Below, piece after piece: positions 20,091 to 30,609 of a stretch of 64,000 bases of DNA. The DNA lies in the NCBI GenBank assembly GCA_920105625.2, contig OV050030.1, positions 66,493,807 through 66,557,806 of the forward strand. The letters run 5' to 3'. This DNA comes from Clusia tigrina. Lineage: Eukaryota; Arthropoda; Insecta; Diptera; Clusiidae. How positions within the stretch are numbered: position 1 is the first letter of the stretch; the number at the start of each line of letters is the position of its first letter. The position numbers and the translations under genes are program-made. Under the pieces are notes generated by a model. It did not search any database, was not told the DNA's origin, and was given only the letters and a program-made list of their open reading frames with translations.

Positions 20091-21861
20091 ATGCGCTCTC
20101 AAATTGTGCCTGCACTTGCACCAAGACCTGATCTGCCTAAGTCGCTTTCCCAGCAGCGGCCGGTAATCGCGCAACTGAGTGAGTACAGTATGCTACCTTC
20201 TCTCCCCAATGCAAGGTCGGATGTTCTCGGCATGACTGTCGATAGCGGTTTGACGACTAATGTGGTTCGCTCAACACCTTTGCCTGCAAAACAGAGACAA
20301 GCTAGCGGAAGTAGCATGTCCCACAACAGCGACCGGGCAGCGGCCATCATGCAACTGCAACTTCACAGCGTTCAATTGCGACTGCACTTAACAATGCAAG
20401 TGCAAGTACACACAGTTCGCACTCAAACCAGAACCAATGTCCAAAAGTGTCTCTGGCACTCTCTCCGCATTCGCCCTCTTGGAGCGCTCAATGTTCAACA
20501 CCCAGCCCAACGGCGTCCATAACTAAAGAGTGCAAACAGGTTCCATCCACGTCTCTCTCTCACTCGTCCGGTCGTGCTAGAACAAATTCGCCAACAGTGG
20601 CTGAGCGCACTGAAAATGCACTCACACCAACCATCAATGCAAACCACTCAACCAAAAATTTTTCAAACAACCCAGCAGGGAGAAGTGGAACATCACAAAC
20701 TGGTTTAGATAGGTATATCCATATAAACAAGCGCAAGCGAAGCCCAAAATCGAGTGCAATCAAAACAAACATCGCAAAAATCAGCAAAACTAGCGAGAGC
20801 CTAATCTCTATTAATAATCGCTTCGCACTACTTCAAAGTGCTGAGGAGGCAGACGCACCCAAACCTAATATTATATTCAAACCACCTCCCATTTACCTAC
20901 GAGAACGTAACTCCAGTAAATTAGTTGCAAAGCTTACCGAGCTCATTGGTCCTAAAAATTTCCATGTCACCCCTCTTGTTAAAGGAAATATCTAGGAAAC
21001 AAAAATCCAAATACATAGTGAGAGCAATTACAGAGTGGTTATAAGAAACTTCGACACTGAGAAAAAAAGCTACTACACCTATCAGCTTAAAAGTAGCAAA
21101 GGCCTTACCATTGTCATAAAGGGACTTGAATCAGATATTCCCCCTGCTGAAGTCAAAGAAGCACTACATGAAGCAGGGTTCGCTGCCCGCTCTATTATAA
21201 ATATAATAAATCGCAACAGAATCCCTCAGCCATTGTTTCGCGTAGAATTGGAGCCTGAAACCCAAAAACTTAAAAAAGGAGAAGTGCATGGTATTTATAA
21301 TCTCCGCTATCTTATGCATCGCAGAATTACTGTGGAAGAGTCCCTCAAACGAAACGGCCCAGTTCAATGTTCGAAGAATTTGGCCAAGAATTTGGGCACA
21401 CAAGGTCCTACTGCACTCTTCGTAGTGTATGTGTTGCCTGTGGTGATTTACACCCCACATCAGAATGTACGAAGACTAAAACTGATAGAGCTGCTAGAAA
21501 GTGCAGTAATTGTGGTGGTAACCATACTACCAACTACAGAGGTTGCCCTGAATACCAGGAAATTAAGAACAATGACCCTCAGTTAAAGAATAAGCGCACT
21601 CAACCTAGTCCAAATATACCGCCCATTGCACAACCACAGAAGTCAATTCCATACCCCGATACAGGGACGAGGTATGCATCGGTACTTAAGTTAGGGAAGG
21701 ATCAGCAGTCCGGGACTGGTTCAAATCTGCATAATTTTGAAGAAATGATAGCAACGCTCACACAATGTATGACGCAGTTCATGACCTCCATACAAACAAT
21801 GATTCAAGAAATGATGAGAAACCAAAACCAGTTCATGCAGCTTCTGCTATCTCCGAAATGA
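20091..21861 (+). pseudogene. J2 ORF1, PRE/C2HC and zinc-knuckle protein (broken)
   Basis: Nucleocapsid-like protein. The reading runs through frames at 20091-20522, 20447-20995 and 21035-21586, and ends in 21367-21861. TAG at 20993-20995 is an in-frame nonsense codon; frames change near 20480 and 21365. Visible domains: a low-complexity N-terminus, the conserved TGLDRYIHINKRKRSPKS, the PRE/C2HC domain (SYYTYQLKSSKGLTIVIKGL) and three CCHC-type knuckles (around CVACGDLHPTSEC and CSNCGGNHTTNYRGC). A coiled methionine/glutamine-rich end follows. The stop overlaps the ORF2 start (ATGA). Confidence 0.85.
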
Positions 21862-23884
21862 ACGTACTTAAGATCTGTCAATGGAATGCAAACGGTGTAA
21901 GCCAGCACAAGTTAGAAATCAACAAATTTTTACTCTCTAATGAAATCGACATACTTCTTATATCCGAAACCCATCTAACCAAAAAAAACCAATTTTAACA
22001 TACCGGGATATAAATTTATGATACAAAGCATCTCGCTGGCAAAGCCCATGGCGGCACTGGAATCCTAATCAAACAAAGAATAAAACACTTCGTTATGGAA
22101 GAATACAACAAGGAGTACCTGCAAGCAACACAAATTTGTCTGGACGGATTGGAGGATAACTTAACAATATCCGCTGTGTACTGCCCACCTAGATTTAAAA
22201 TAACAAGTAACCAGTTCTCAGATTTATTCCCCTCACTTGGAACAAGTTTTCTAGCTGCTGGCAACTACAATGCCAAACACACTTACTGGGGCTCATGGCT
22301 AACAACACCAAAAGGAAAACAATTATATAACTTCATGCTTTCTGACACCAAGATTGATATTATCTCTTCAGGACAACCATCGTACTGGCCGACAGACCCG
22401 CGTAAGATACCTGACCTTATTGATTTTGGAATTGCTAGAAACCTAAAACGAGAGCAACTCAAAGTAGAACACCTTAACGACCTCTCTTCAGATCACTCTC
22501 CTATTATAATACATCTGAACAATAAGTTACGCCCTACCTACGAATTCACACCCACTAAAACTAACTGGCTGAAATACAGAAAATACATCAGTAATCATCT
22601 CAGCCTAAACCCACGTCTCAAAACTGATGAGGACATTGAAACATTTCTGGAACAATTTACCTCGACCCTAAGATTAGCTGTGCGCCACTCTGCGGACAAG
22701 CGTGACAACAACTGCAACAGCATCCGGCGCCCACAAACCTCATCCCAAATCGATATTCTCCTTACTGAAAAAGGGGGACGAGTTGTGAATGGCAAAAATC
22801 CAGGTCCTCTTTCCTAAAACGGATGTTATCTATTGCCAGTAAAAATTTGAGAAAAGCCTTGCGTCTAGAATCTGATCGTTGCCTGGACCAATATATCCAA
22901 AACCTTTCTCCGACTGACGTCACCAATTACTGTCTGTGGAAAGCTGTCAGAGAAATGAAAGCATCTACACGCGGAATTAAACCGATTCGTACAAAAAACG
23001 CAAACTGGGCAAGAAGCGATGATGAAAAGTCTGCTGTTTTCGCCGAACACTTAAGAGATGTTTTTACCCCCAACCCACCTCGCAATACCAATAACCTAAT
23101 ATTAACCCCCACGCCAGATACAACATGCTCGCCTACTAAATTAAAAACAAAAGAAGTAAGTAATGCGATTAGTAACCTTGCTCTTAACAAAGCTCCAGGA
23201 CACGACCTCATTACTGGAAAAATGATCAAGGAGTTACCCCAAATGGCCATCATCTTACTTACTTCACTATTTAATGGCTGTTGCGATTAGGATACTTTCC
23301 TAATGCCTGGAAAATTTCAGTAATCACAATGATCCCGAAACCAGGAAAAGACCCCTCCCAATCGTCATCATATAGACCGATTAGCCTCCTGGCTATCTTA
23401 TCAAAACTCCTAGAAAGGCTTTTTCTTGCAAAACTAATGCCGCATATAAACGAAAAACGCACTATTCCCACTCACATCGAAGCCAAAAAAAAAACAAATG
23501 ACTTTGAAAGCAAATAGCCTACACTGGCTCATGCACAAAAATTCCAGGTTCAGCCTAGAATATAAAACACTGCTGTACAAAGCCATCATAAAACCAATTT
23601 GGACTTACGGTAGCCAGTTGTGGGGCGGCGCAAGCAACTCTAACATAGAACTGATTCAAAGAGCGCAGTCCAAAATTCTAAGAACCATTACTGGGGCTCC
23701 TTGGTTTATAAAGAATACAAACATTCACAAAGAACTGAACATTCCGCTCGTAAAAAAGGAAATCTTTGACGCCAGCTTAAAATATGCGCAAAAAATCAAA
23801 GAGCACCCAAATCATCTAGCTAATAGGGTTCCAAGTCGCCTAAAACGTACGAAATCATCAGCACAACTAACATCGACACCTTAA
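21858..23884 (+). pseudogene. J2 ORF2, endonuclease and RT with core deletion
   Basis: The endonuclease starts MNVLKICQWNANGVSQ and contains LLISETHLT. A frameshift near 21990 follows. The next frame has VYCPPRF and AAGNYNAKHTYWGS, where the normal catalytic GD is GN, then SSDHSPII. Further shifts at about 22810 and 23280. The RT begins with KAPGHDLITGKMIKEL and ISVITMIPKPGKDP, SYRPISLLAILSKLLERL, then jumps at about 23480 to the C-terminal HIEAKKK region, deleting the whole palm including the catalytic FADD. The tail has RTITGAPWFIKNTNIH. It ends at 23884. Confidence 0.88.
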
Positions 23885-24057
23885 TCATGTACAAACACTA
23901 ATATAACATTTATTACAGTAACTAGCATATAACATTGTGATTACTAAAAAGCACTAAGCATTGGCAAGGTGTATTAATATTAATTATTTAGTTTGTAAGA
24001 TATGCTTACTTATTGTTAGTCTAAGCTTAGAAGATACAATAAATAAATAGATGAAAT

Positions 24058-24072
24058 ATAAAAAAAAAAAAA
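24058..24072 (+). other. J2 poly-A tail
   Basis: An A tract (one T near its start) follows AATAAATAAATAGATG, the expected 3' end of a plus-strand non-LTR element. It marks the right edge of J2. Confidence 0.85.
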
Positions 24073-24269
24073 TCTTAGTGCGTCTAGTAGTAAGACCAGG
24101 AGTCTTTAAAAGACAAGATAAAATATAAGATTCAGAAATAATTTCACTCAGTTCATTACCCTAGCTCCACCAGATTTTGAATATTCCTCAGATGTTTGAG
24201 GATGAGAGTAGTGAATGCACTGAACTATAGAAGAATTCCCAGAAAATATACCTATGATTTCTAAATGCT

Positions 24270-25200
24270 ACCTTTTTGGTGACCATATCTCCTATATCGA
24301 ACCCAATTATTCTATGGTCCAGCACAGAGGGTTCGTCCGAAACTTTTCAATTCCTTGCAGTTTCAGTTAGCCCTGGACTACAGAAACACAGGTCTATAGT
24401 GGGTGTGTTCCCCTTATTTAATATATATAAATTAAGAGATAATAAAAATTTTAGAACAGACTTATCCCGTTTATTGTTGTCACTGTTGCCACAGATGGTA
24501 TGGTATGCGTTGGAATCACAGCCTATCAAATGTGGAATCCTTTTAGATAGGCGATAGCTCGCCAGCTTATTGAGTTCTTCCGGGATGCAGTTAATATTTC
24601 CCACAAAGTTGGGCGATGCATTGCCTATATCGTGAGAGACCCCATGATCTTCATACTTTATCATAATGGGTGTGAGATCTCGTGGCATGAATTATGAAAT
24701 ACATAAGTAATTATTATCATTTCTAATCAGGATACAGGTGCGGGGAGTGTCAGCATTGGCATCGCATATTTCCCTTGTAAACTTAATTGAAAGGACCCTA
24801 ATTTGGTCCTCATCTGGATCGTCCTCTTGGTCTATAGAGATATCCTCCATACCGTATAACAGTGAAGAGCAGCATCAGGCATAAGCCCCTATCTCGATAC
24901 TGGAGGCCCTGGCAGAGATTCCCTGGGCCACTCTGTACGTTTCAGCCTCACCTGACGGTAGTTTTCTACTTTCGACAGAATTGGAATGTTTTTTTACCAT
25001 ACTTCCTCTGCCTTGCGCTTTTCCTGAGTAGGTTTGGAACAACCGACCTTGATCATAAGAAATTGGTGGATCAATGCATACACAGTGCATCTGATGAGTT
25101 TTGTGGACCCATCATCTATATCCGCGGAAAACAACTGTCCATTGCCATCGTCCTTGTAGCTTCATATTCTCCGGAAATTGGTGTTTAGCATATTCTGGTT
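24270..25200 (-). pseudogene. NL3 endonuclease (broken)
   Basis: The best open stretch is 24347-24688, with HLIGCDSNAYHTICGNSD, the GDxNA-type catalytic box as used in R1/LOA/I-group endonucleases, and LYILNKGNTPT. Past its stop the sequence reads KVSDEPSVLDHRIIGFD, the final SDH box. Upstream sequence to about 25200 is degenerate in several frames. APE-type nuclease; inactive as read. Confidence 0.65.
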
Positions 25201-25482
25201 GTTGAGAGTATTCAGTGATACAGCCACCTCTTGTCCACTACTACGGGGGAAGAACTCAAGCGACCAAATTGACACACTCCTTTACTGACAGTTGGGTTAA
25301 TACCCTTTTCACCCACTCCACCGAGTCCACCGAATAGGAGTCAATGCTTAGGAAGCCAGGCTTAAAGTGGATACCATGGAAGCACAATTCATTTGCGTAA
25401 CACTCGTCAGATCCTTGCTAGTCAGGATGGTGTTCGGGTAGTCAGCAGCAACAGCTTTCAAGTTAGCAGACACCACTTGAGC

Positions 25483-26029
25483 TTAACTACCTGTTGCTTT
25501 GGTCCTTCCACGACTAGTTGGGCCTGACGATGACGCCGTTTTCCTCTTATTTGTTGAATAGGTTTTTTGTAGCCTTTTCTTCAGGTTCCTGATCTCTTTC
25601 GGGTCTAATGTTGTGCCACCCGAATCCTTTAAAGACCTATGTTCTTTTGCTTTGGCAACAGCATCATCAGATTGCAAACCCTGAGGCAGTTCGGCGAGAT
25701 ACCATCTGACCCCAGGTCCACTTCGATCTTTTCTTCTCGGGTTATCCCCTCAGGTTGACCACTTTCAAGAAACCATTCTTGTTCATCCTGTAGGTTTTCT
25801 ACAAGCTGGTAGGCCGGAATAGATTACTCTGTTTACCTCCTTGTTTTACTCGCAGAGTAAACAGTCTCTCCTTAGCGGGGGTGGTTGTTTGTTGAGTGGG
25901 TCCGAGCTTTGCCCCTGCAGCAGCAAAGGTAGATGACGCGACATCAGAAGAAAGTTTCCGTATTCCTGCACCACCCACCCTGCCTACTGCCATTGAGGGG
26001 CCCATAGGTCCACCCATTGCTTTGGTCAC
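25483..26029 (-). pseudogene. NL3 ORF1 (fragmented)
   Basis: Open pieces 25799-26029 (begins MTKAMGGPMGPSMAVG) and 25483-25677 (lysine/serine-rich) are joined by a third frame with DEQEWFLESGQPEG. The basic, low-complexity composition fits a non-LTR ORF1, but no zinc knuckle is visible. Assignment is by position upstream of the endonuclease on the same strand. Confidence 0.5.
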
Positions 26030-26421
26030 GGATTAAGGTCTCCGTTCATTGGTCGCTGCAGCACTTGATTTTGGCTTACCGGATGATCTGGCCCACCAAA
26101 CACGACTAGACAATTTAACAGGGCCTCTAAGCCTAGCAGATCTTCAGCACGCGTCGCCTGACACCTTGATACAGCCCTTACCGTCCAACCATAGTCAAGG
26201 TGTATTTCTCAATTATTTATTATTAAGGAGTATCAAACACTAAGTGCTATATTCTGACCGTCGGACAAATGATGCAATTGTAGGCCTATTACCAGTCGTT
26301 ATCCTCGAGAGGGTTCAGTCGAAGGATTTCCTACCGGCCTTCAGGTAACTTACTTATAAGTTATAAGAATAAAGTCAGTCTAGTACAGACCACACAAGCT
26401 GCAGTACTCGTTTATTCCCGA

Positions 26422-27029
26422 CTACTTACATAATACAATTGCCGCACCTTCTAATGCAAACCTTCCGATCGCATTCAGAGCAGTTGGTATTGGTAGTAAT
26501 GGCAGAAATCCACAAAAATTCGGTATTGGCATAATTCTGGGAATAGATGTAAACTATTTTTTGCCTTTAATCTCTTGTGAGCGATTGTATTCGATATTTT
26601 TCCCGCTTTTCGGTTTTAAAATTCGTGTATATTTCTTTATTGCTGTTGCATATAATTATTTTAGATATTTCTTCGTCCTCTTTTTGATTGAGTTATAGTT
26701 TTCTTGACTTTCCACTCTTAATTTTCAATGTAGATGATATTGTTTTAATCGAACCCATCCCGGAATTTTGTTTTTAGCTTTCATTATATTTGCAACTAAC
26801 CAAGCGTTAGACTTTTCACTTTCCTTAGACTTCACTCTCTCTATGTCTTAATAAGTAAAATTTCATCAGCTCTATGTCTTTGATGTAAATGCTTGTGAAT
26901 ATGCAATATCGTGTACTCTACAAGCAGCGTATGGTGGATTAATACCTTGATCATCTCTAGCTAGACGTGTTTGCAATATAGTTTCTGGTCCTCAGAATTG
27001 ATAGCCTTGGAAATGAAATTCAACAGGAA
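26422..27029 (-). pseudogene. Polinton/Maverick minor-capsid-like (phospholipase A2-like) remnant, copy A
   Basis: Minus-strand reading: a stop, then GPETILQTRLARDDQGINP and YAACRVHDIAYSQ, the PLA2-like His-Asp motif found in Polinton minor capsid proteins. Next, in other frames, come SNAWLVANIMKAKNKIPG and, near the end, RIMPIPNFCGFLPLLPIPT and ALNAIGRFALEGAAI, ending at TAG 26422. The motif order (GPxT, HD box, AWxVxNxMKxK, PIPxxGGFLPLIP) matches the family as I know it. Several stops and shifts; dead. Identification is from motif memory and should be confirmed by profile search. Confidence 0.7.
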
Positions 27030-28030
27030 GTCTGTCTTTTGGTTTGTTCACTAATCCATGGCCAACAATAGGTCGATTGAAACAAATTTTTTTATTGTAT
27101 ATCAATATTATTTATCCTTTTTATACATTTTCGTACCTATACTTTTACACACGTGTGTGTCTGTGGGTGTGTGTGAAATCAAATTACTTTAAAGATTGGA
27201 GAAAAATACCTAAATCAGATCTATATTATATTTATGATGTGTTAGTTTTGATAATGCGGTACACAATGGAACATTCAACATATCAAAAGCAAGTGATATT
27301 CGATTTTACAAGATGGAATCTCTCACTGATGATGGTGATGATGATGACGAAAATAATAGCATACTTTTCATAACCGGTTATAACATAAGCTCATAATTTT
27401 CATCAGATTTACCATTGTTGTTAGAAGAGGAAAGTTTGGACAAATTTTATTATGCGTATAAAGATAGTTTAGGAGATTCCTTCTTTAATTAAATGGTGAT
27501 AAAATCAAAATTGGAAATACAAACTGGCCATTAAAACAAGTCTGTTTCAAGTACTATTCCATAAAGAACCGAACTCTTATAATGTTATTGAATGGTAAAT
27601 GTATAAGGATATATGATCATAAACGTAATTTTAATTCAACAAATCAAATTAGAAATGAAATCTAAACAAATGAAAATTATCCAAATTATTGACGGTTTTA
27701 TATTTAAGAATAATTCATATAAACCAAATTATATACGTCAAAACTTTTGAACTAGATTTCGAAGATCTTTTTGCTAGCGAACGTTTATACTCGTATGTAT
27801 TGTAAATAATATAAATCTGGGAACTCTAGTTATCACATTTCTCCTTTTCACGATTCCACTATATAACATGTTTCTTCTTTTACTGAATAAAGTCAGTCGC
27901 CATCTTACATTGAAACTGCGCGTGTCTATCTCTGCTCAACTATATGGTATTAACGACCAATTATAAAAGGAACTCAAAATAAAATTGGAAATTAAGGAGA
28001 AGGAAGGAAAAGAGCTATTAATAAAAATTT
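27030..28030. other. Degenerate AT-rich stretch between Polinton remnants, copy A
   Basis: No intact gene. Plus strand 27313-27380 opens with MESLTDDGDDDDENN, and 27460-27620 contains DKIKIGNTNW with a hydrophobic follow-on. This resembles degraded coding sequence, possibly another Polinton frame. A tract with AATAAAGTCAGT lies at about 27888; the same 12-mer occurs near 26367. Corresponding segments are 38514-39511 in B and 50001-50998 in C. Confidence 0.35.
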
Positions 28031-28271
28031 ATGAGTAAAAGAGATATTGTTGAAGAACTCCATAAGCAAGCGCATAGACCCTTTAAACGACGAAAATTCA
28101 TGACAGAGAATATCGACGATCTTCGGCAAACTGATGTTGTAGAAATGGGTACATAATCTACGTATAATAACAATTCCCGCTATCTCCTCACAATCATTCT
28201 CATAATGTGGATGGGTAGTACCCCTTAAATAAAAAACTTCTTCAGTAGGCAAATCCGATAGAAGTAATTAG
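28031..28271 (+). pseudogene. Polinton/Maverick integrase remnant, copy A
   Basis: Plus-strand reading from ATG 28031: MSKRDIVEELHKQAHRPF, RRKF, then DDLRQTDVVEMGT, a stop, and NNNSRYLLTII. This is the start of the DDE-type integrase core of Polintons (the DLWQADLVEM...YKYILTVID pattern). The region after the TII is collapsed by a deletion and shifted (MGSTPLK), ending near 28271. The first catalytic Asp corresponds to the D of TDVVEM; the rest of the core is gone. Confidence 0.7.
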
Positions 28272-28477
28272 AGCTCTCTTTTTTAATATACTCGTATAAT
28301 ATATTTCAATGATGAAATATTACATTTATGTAATGAAAATGTATTTATTCAATCATTCGTTGCTGGTTTTGGTGTTTACAAATTTCTACTTCTTCTTCGG
28401 CTGTTCAACTGCTGCTACCCGTCGTTTCTAATACTTTCGTTTGACGAACAGCAGTGAAAACGTCCCACGAAGAGCTT

Positions 28478-28860
28478 TTACAGCGATATCCCACCTCCCG
28501 GTGGATCCGTATTGGGATACATGTTACTTAAAGCGGCTTGCTTTGATACAGGTCTACAGAAAATGCTGTGGCTTGTGCGTACAGCAGATCTTCGGACTTG
28601 GCCGTCTTTGGTAACGAAAACTTTGGTTATTCGCCCTATCTCCCATTGGCTTCTTGGTAAGGCTAAGGTAAGATCTAAGGGATCGCATACGACAGCTGAT
28701 CAACCTTTAGTGGTGAGGCTTTGCTTCTCCATTTTTGCGATGCAGAAGTTGGGAGAGGTACTCTACAACCCACCGTTTCCACAAGTGATTCTTAAGGTTC
28801 TGCGCAATTCTCCACTTTTTCCGCAGACAGATTTTCGAATCTACTGGCGCAGGTGTTTGA
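28478..28860 (-). pseudogene. BEL/Pao integrase C-terminal tail (second BEL element), copy A
   Basis: Minus strand: LWKRWVVEYLSQLLHRKN, then, after frame changes, LPRSQWEIGRITKVFVTKDG, RPVSKQAALS and NTDPPGGGISL ending at TAA 28478. That is the BEL/Pao integrase tail (WxxGRI...DG..R...RPV.K.) and the usual PPGG end before the 3' LTR. It differs from the larger BEL pol at 33925-36051 and is a separate element. The ORF on the opposite strand is a shadow. The region 28272-28477 may be its LTR (TGTAAAAGC start on minus). Confidence 0.7.
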
Positions 28861-29057
28861 GTTGAGGCAGGAAGTGGTTTGGAGTAAGCGGCTCATCTTC
28901 GATATGGCCGATGGGCAATTCTTTTTTTTTATTTGGAAATTACTGCTTTATTTGCAATCTGTCCTTAGGGACACTAAGGAAGTTCAATAATATAAAATAT
29001 AAACATTCGAAGAAGAGCCAATGCTATCTTTCATATAATTTTAACAATAAAGTTTTA

Positions 29058-29165
29058 TACAATATTATCATTATTACATTATCATTATTTCATTATCATT
29101 ATTACATTATTAAATTATCACTATTACATTATTATGATTATCACATTATTATCATTATTATATTA
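29058..29165. repeat. ATT/TTATCATTA-rich microsatellite, copy A
   Basis: Irregular repeats of ATTATCATTATTACATT. It directly follows the 3' side of the non-LTR fragment NL4 and may be its expanded tail. Equivalent tracts: 40539-40646 (B) and 52026-52133 (C). Confidence 0.7.
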
Positions 29166-29196
29166 TTTACAAAATAAAAATAATATGATACATTTT

Positions 29197-30170
29197 CTAA
29201 ACGAAGTCGAAGGAAGCTCGTTTAAATCTGCGAGTAGATGGCGTTGATTTGAGCAGATTTAGAACTAGTACGTTAGAGTGCGTACTGAGCCGTGACCAAT
29301 ATTTTGTGCTTTATGTTTTTATTTCCTCGTGAACTGTTGGTATGTTAAGGACGTTTCGTAGTGTCCTGTTACTGATTAACCATGGTGCGTTGACAATCAT
29401 CCGCAAAAGTTTTGATTGAAAACTCTCCAAAATATTTATATTAGCATTCACTGGTGCGCCCCACAGCTGAGTTCCATATGTCCATATAGGTTTTATTATA
29501 CATTTATAAAGCAAAATTGTATAATTCAATATTTGCTTCGAGTTGCGACCCTTAACCAGTACATCGAGCTAAGTTTGATGCCCAGCTGTTTGCGCTTTGT
29601 AAAGATATATTTTTTCCATGTCAAACGCCGATCTAGGAGTAACCCAAGATATTTGACATCTTCTGCTTAGAATCACAGGCGGACAGGAACTCCTTTTCAA
29701 AGTGCAAATTACTTGTAGTGATTTAGTAGCGTTGACCCTCAATCTCCATTTGCCAAACCAAATTTGAATTTTATCTTGGTATTTTTGTAGTTGGTTTGCG
29801 GCAGTTAAATAATTAGAGTTTGTAGCCATTATAACGGCATATGTTGCAATTTCAATCTTCTCTGTCAGGGGTAGATCTGCTGTAAAGATACTGTAATGCA
29901 CAGGACATAATACGCTTTCCTGTGAAACACCCGCAGTAATTTGGAAAATTGTGGTTGTTTCTGACTTAAATTTCACTCTGAAATGGCGCTCTTTAAGATA
30001 TGATTTTAAAATATCAAAATATGTTTGAGGCAGTGATGTCTTTAATTTGAACACTATGACAGGGTGTCAAATTTTGTGGAACGCTTGTGTGATATCAAGG
30101 AATGCTGTTGTACAAAACTGACCCTGTTCGAGAGCATATCTTACATTGTGATAAACTCTGTGTACTTATT
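29197..30170 (-). pseudogene. NL4: Jockey-type reverse transcriptase fragment, copy A
   Basis: 5'-truncated ORF2 3' half. Minus strand: TTAFLDITQAFHKI (palm), SYLKERHFRVKFKSE, TAGVSQESVLCPVHYSIF and EIATYAVIMATNS, where the catalytic ADD box has been replaced by AVI. Then IQIWFGKWRLRVNATKS, CIIKPIWTYGTQLWGAP and RMIVNAPWLISNRTLRNV. The tail runs to a stop at 29197. Frames change near 29570 and 29310. The missing aspartates show long decay before the unit was amplified, since all three copies share this. Confidence 0.85.
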
Positions 30171-30182
30171 TGGTGGAATGAC

Positions 30183-30209
30183 GAGCAAAATTATTAACTA
30201 ATTTTGCTC
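30183..30209. repeat. 27-bp perfect hairpin, copy A
   Basis: GAGCAAAATTA, loop TTAAC, then the reverse complement. It lies between NL4 and the Helitron end. Also at 41664-41690 (B) and 53151-53177 (C). Confidence 0.85.
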
Positions 30210-30609
30210 ACACAATAAAAACAAAAATGTTCCAGATAGTGGCTCGTTGGCATCACTGGCCGATAAAGTTTCTAAGTTACGCATAGCCAATTAGCATGCG
30301 TGGACCGCGCCATCATATATATATATATATACTCGTATGTACTAGCTGACCCGGCAAACGTTGTTTTGCCATGTATATTATTTCTAGGAAACGTTTTTTT
30401 AGTTCAATAAAAATAACTATCTACTATAAGTGTGCGGGGATTTAGTTATAATCGAAAGCGTTGTAGACAATGAAAGTATGCTTTATTTTGGTTAATAAAT
30501 TAATCTTTATCAAAGTAACAAATATATCTTAAATTACAATTCTCGATAGCTATCTAAACATTCAAAATAATTTTTCCTATCAATTATGGCAGTTGAAAAA
30601 AAATTAAGA

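Larger units (their letters stand above)
19741..24072 (+). mobile_element. J2: Jockey-type non-LTR retrotransposon with poly-A tail
   Basis: Plus-strand element: noncoding leader, ORF1 20091-21861, ORF2 21858-23884, 3' UTR with AATAAATAAATAG and an A15 tract at 24058-24072. Its ORFs resemble J1 (same endonuclease start, same glutamine/methionine-rich ORF1 end), so both are one Jockey lineage. Several frameshifts and an RT-core deletion make it dead. The 5' edge (about 19741) is approximate and I found no clear target duplication. Confidence 0.85.
24200..26340 (-). mobile_element. NL3: non-LTR retrotransposon, 5' half (R1/LOA/I-like)
   Basis: Minus strand: 5' region and ORF1 (about 25483-26340), then the endonuclease (about 24270-25200). 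No reverse transcriptase follows; homology ends by about 24200. The first 214 bp (26127-26340) also belong to tandem unit A, so the array begins inside this element. Clade assignment rests on the endonuclease motifs only. Confidence 0.6.

Noticed and set aside
27992..28252. 86-residue minus-strand frame conserved in three copies
   Set aside because: Shadow of the plus-strand Polinton integrase remnant.
28512..28865. 117-residue plus-strand frame, conserved in all three units
   Set aside because: It is the complement of a recognisable BEL integrase tail (GRI...DG...PPGG on minus). Conservation is due to recent duplication.
29058..29165. Satellite DNA array
   Set aside because: Irregular AT-rich repeat only about 110 bp long, best explained as the tail of the adjacent non-LTR fragment.
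30314..30330. (TA)n tract next to the Helitron end
   Set aside because: Simple repeat; probably the insertion target or slippage, with no further signal.
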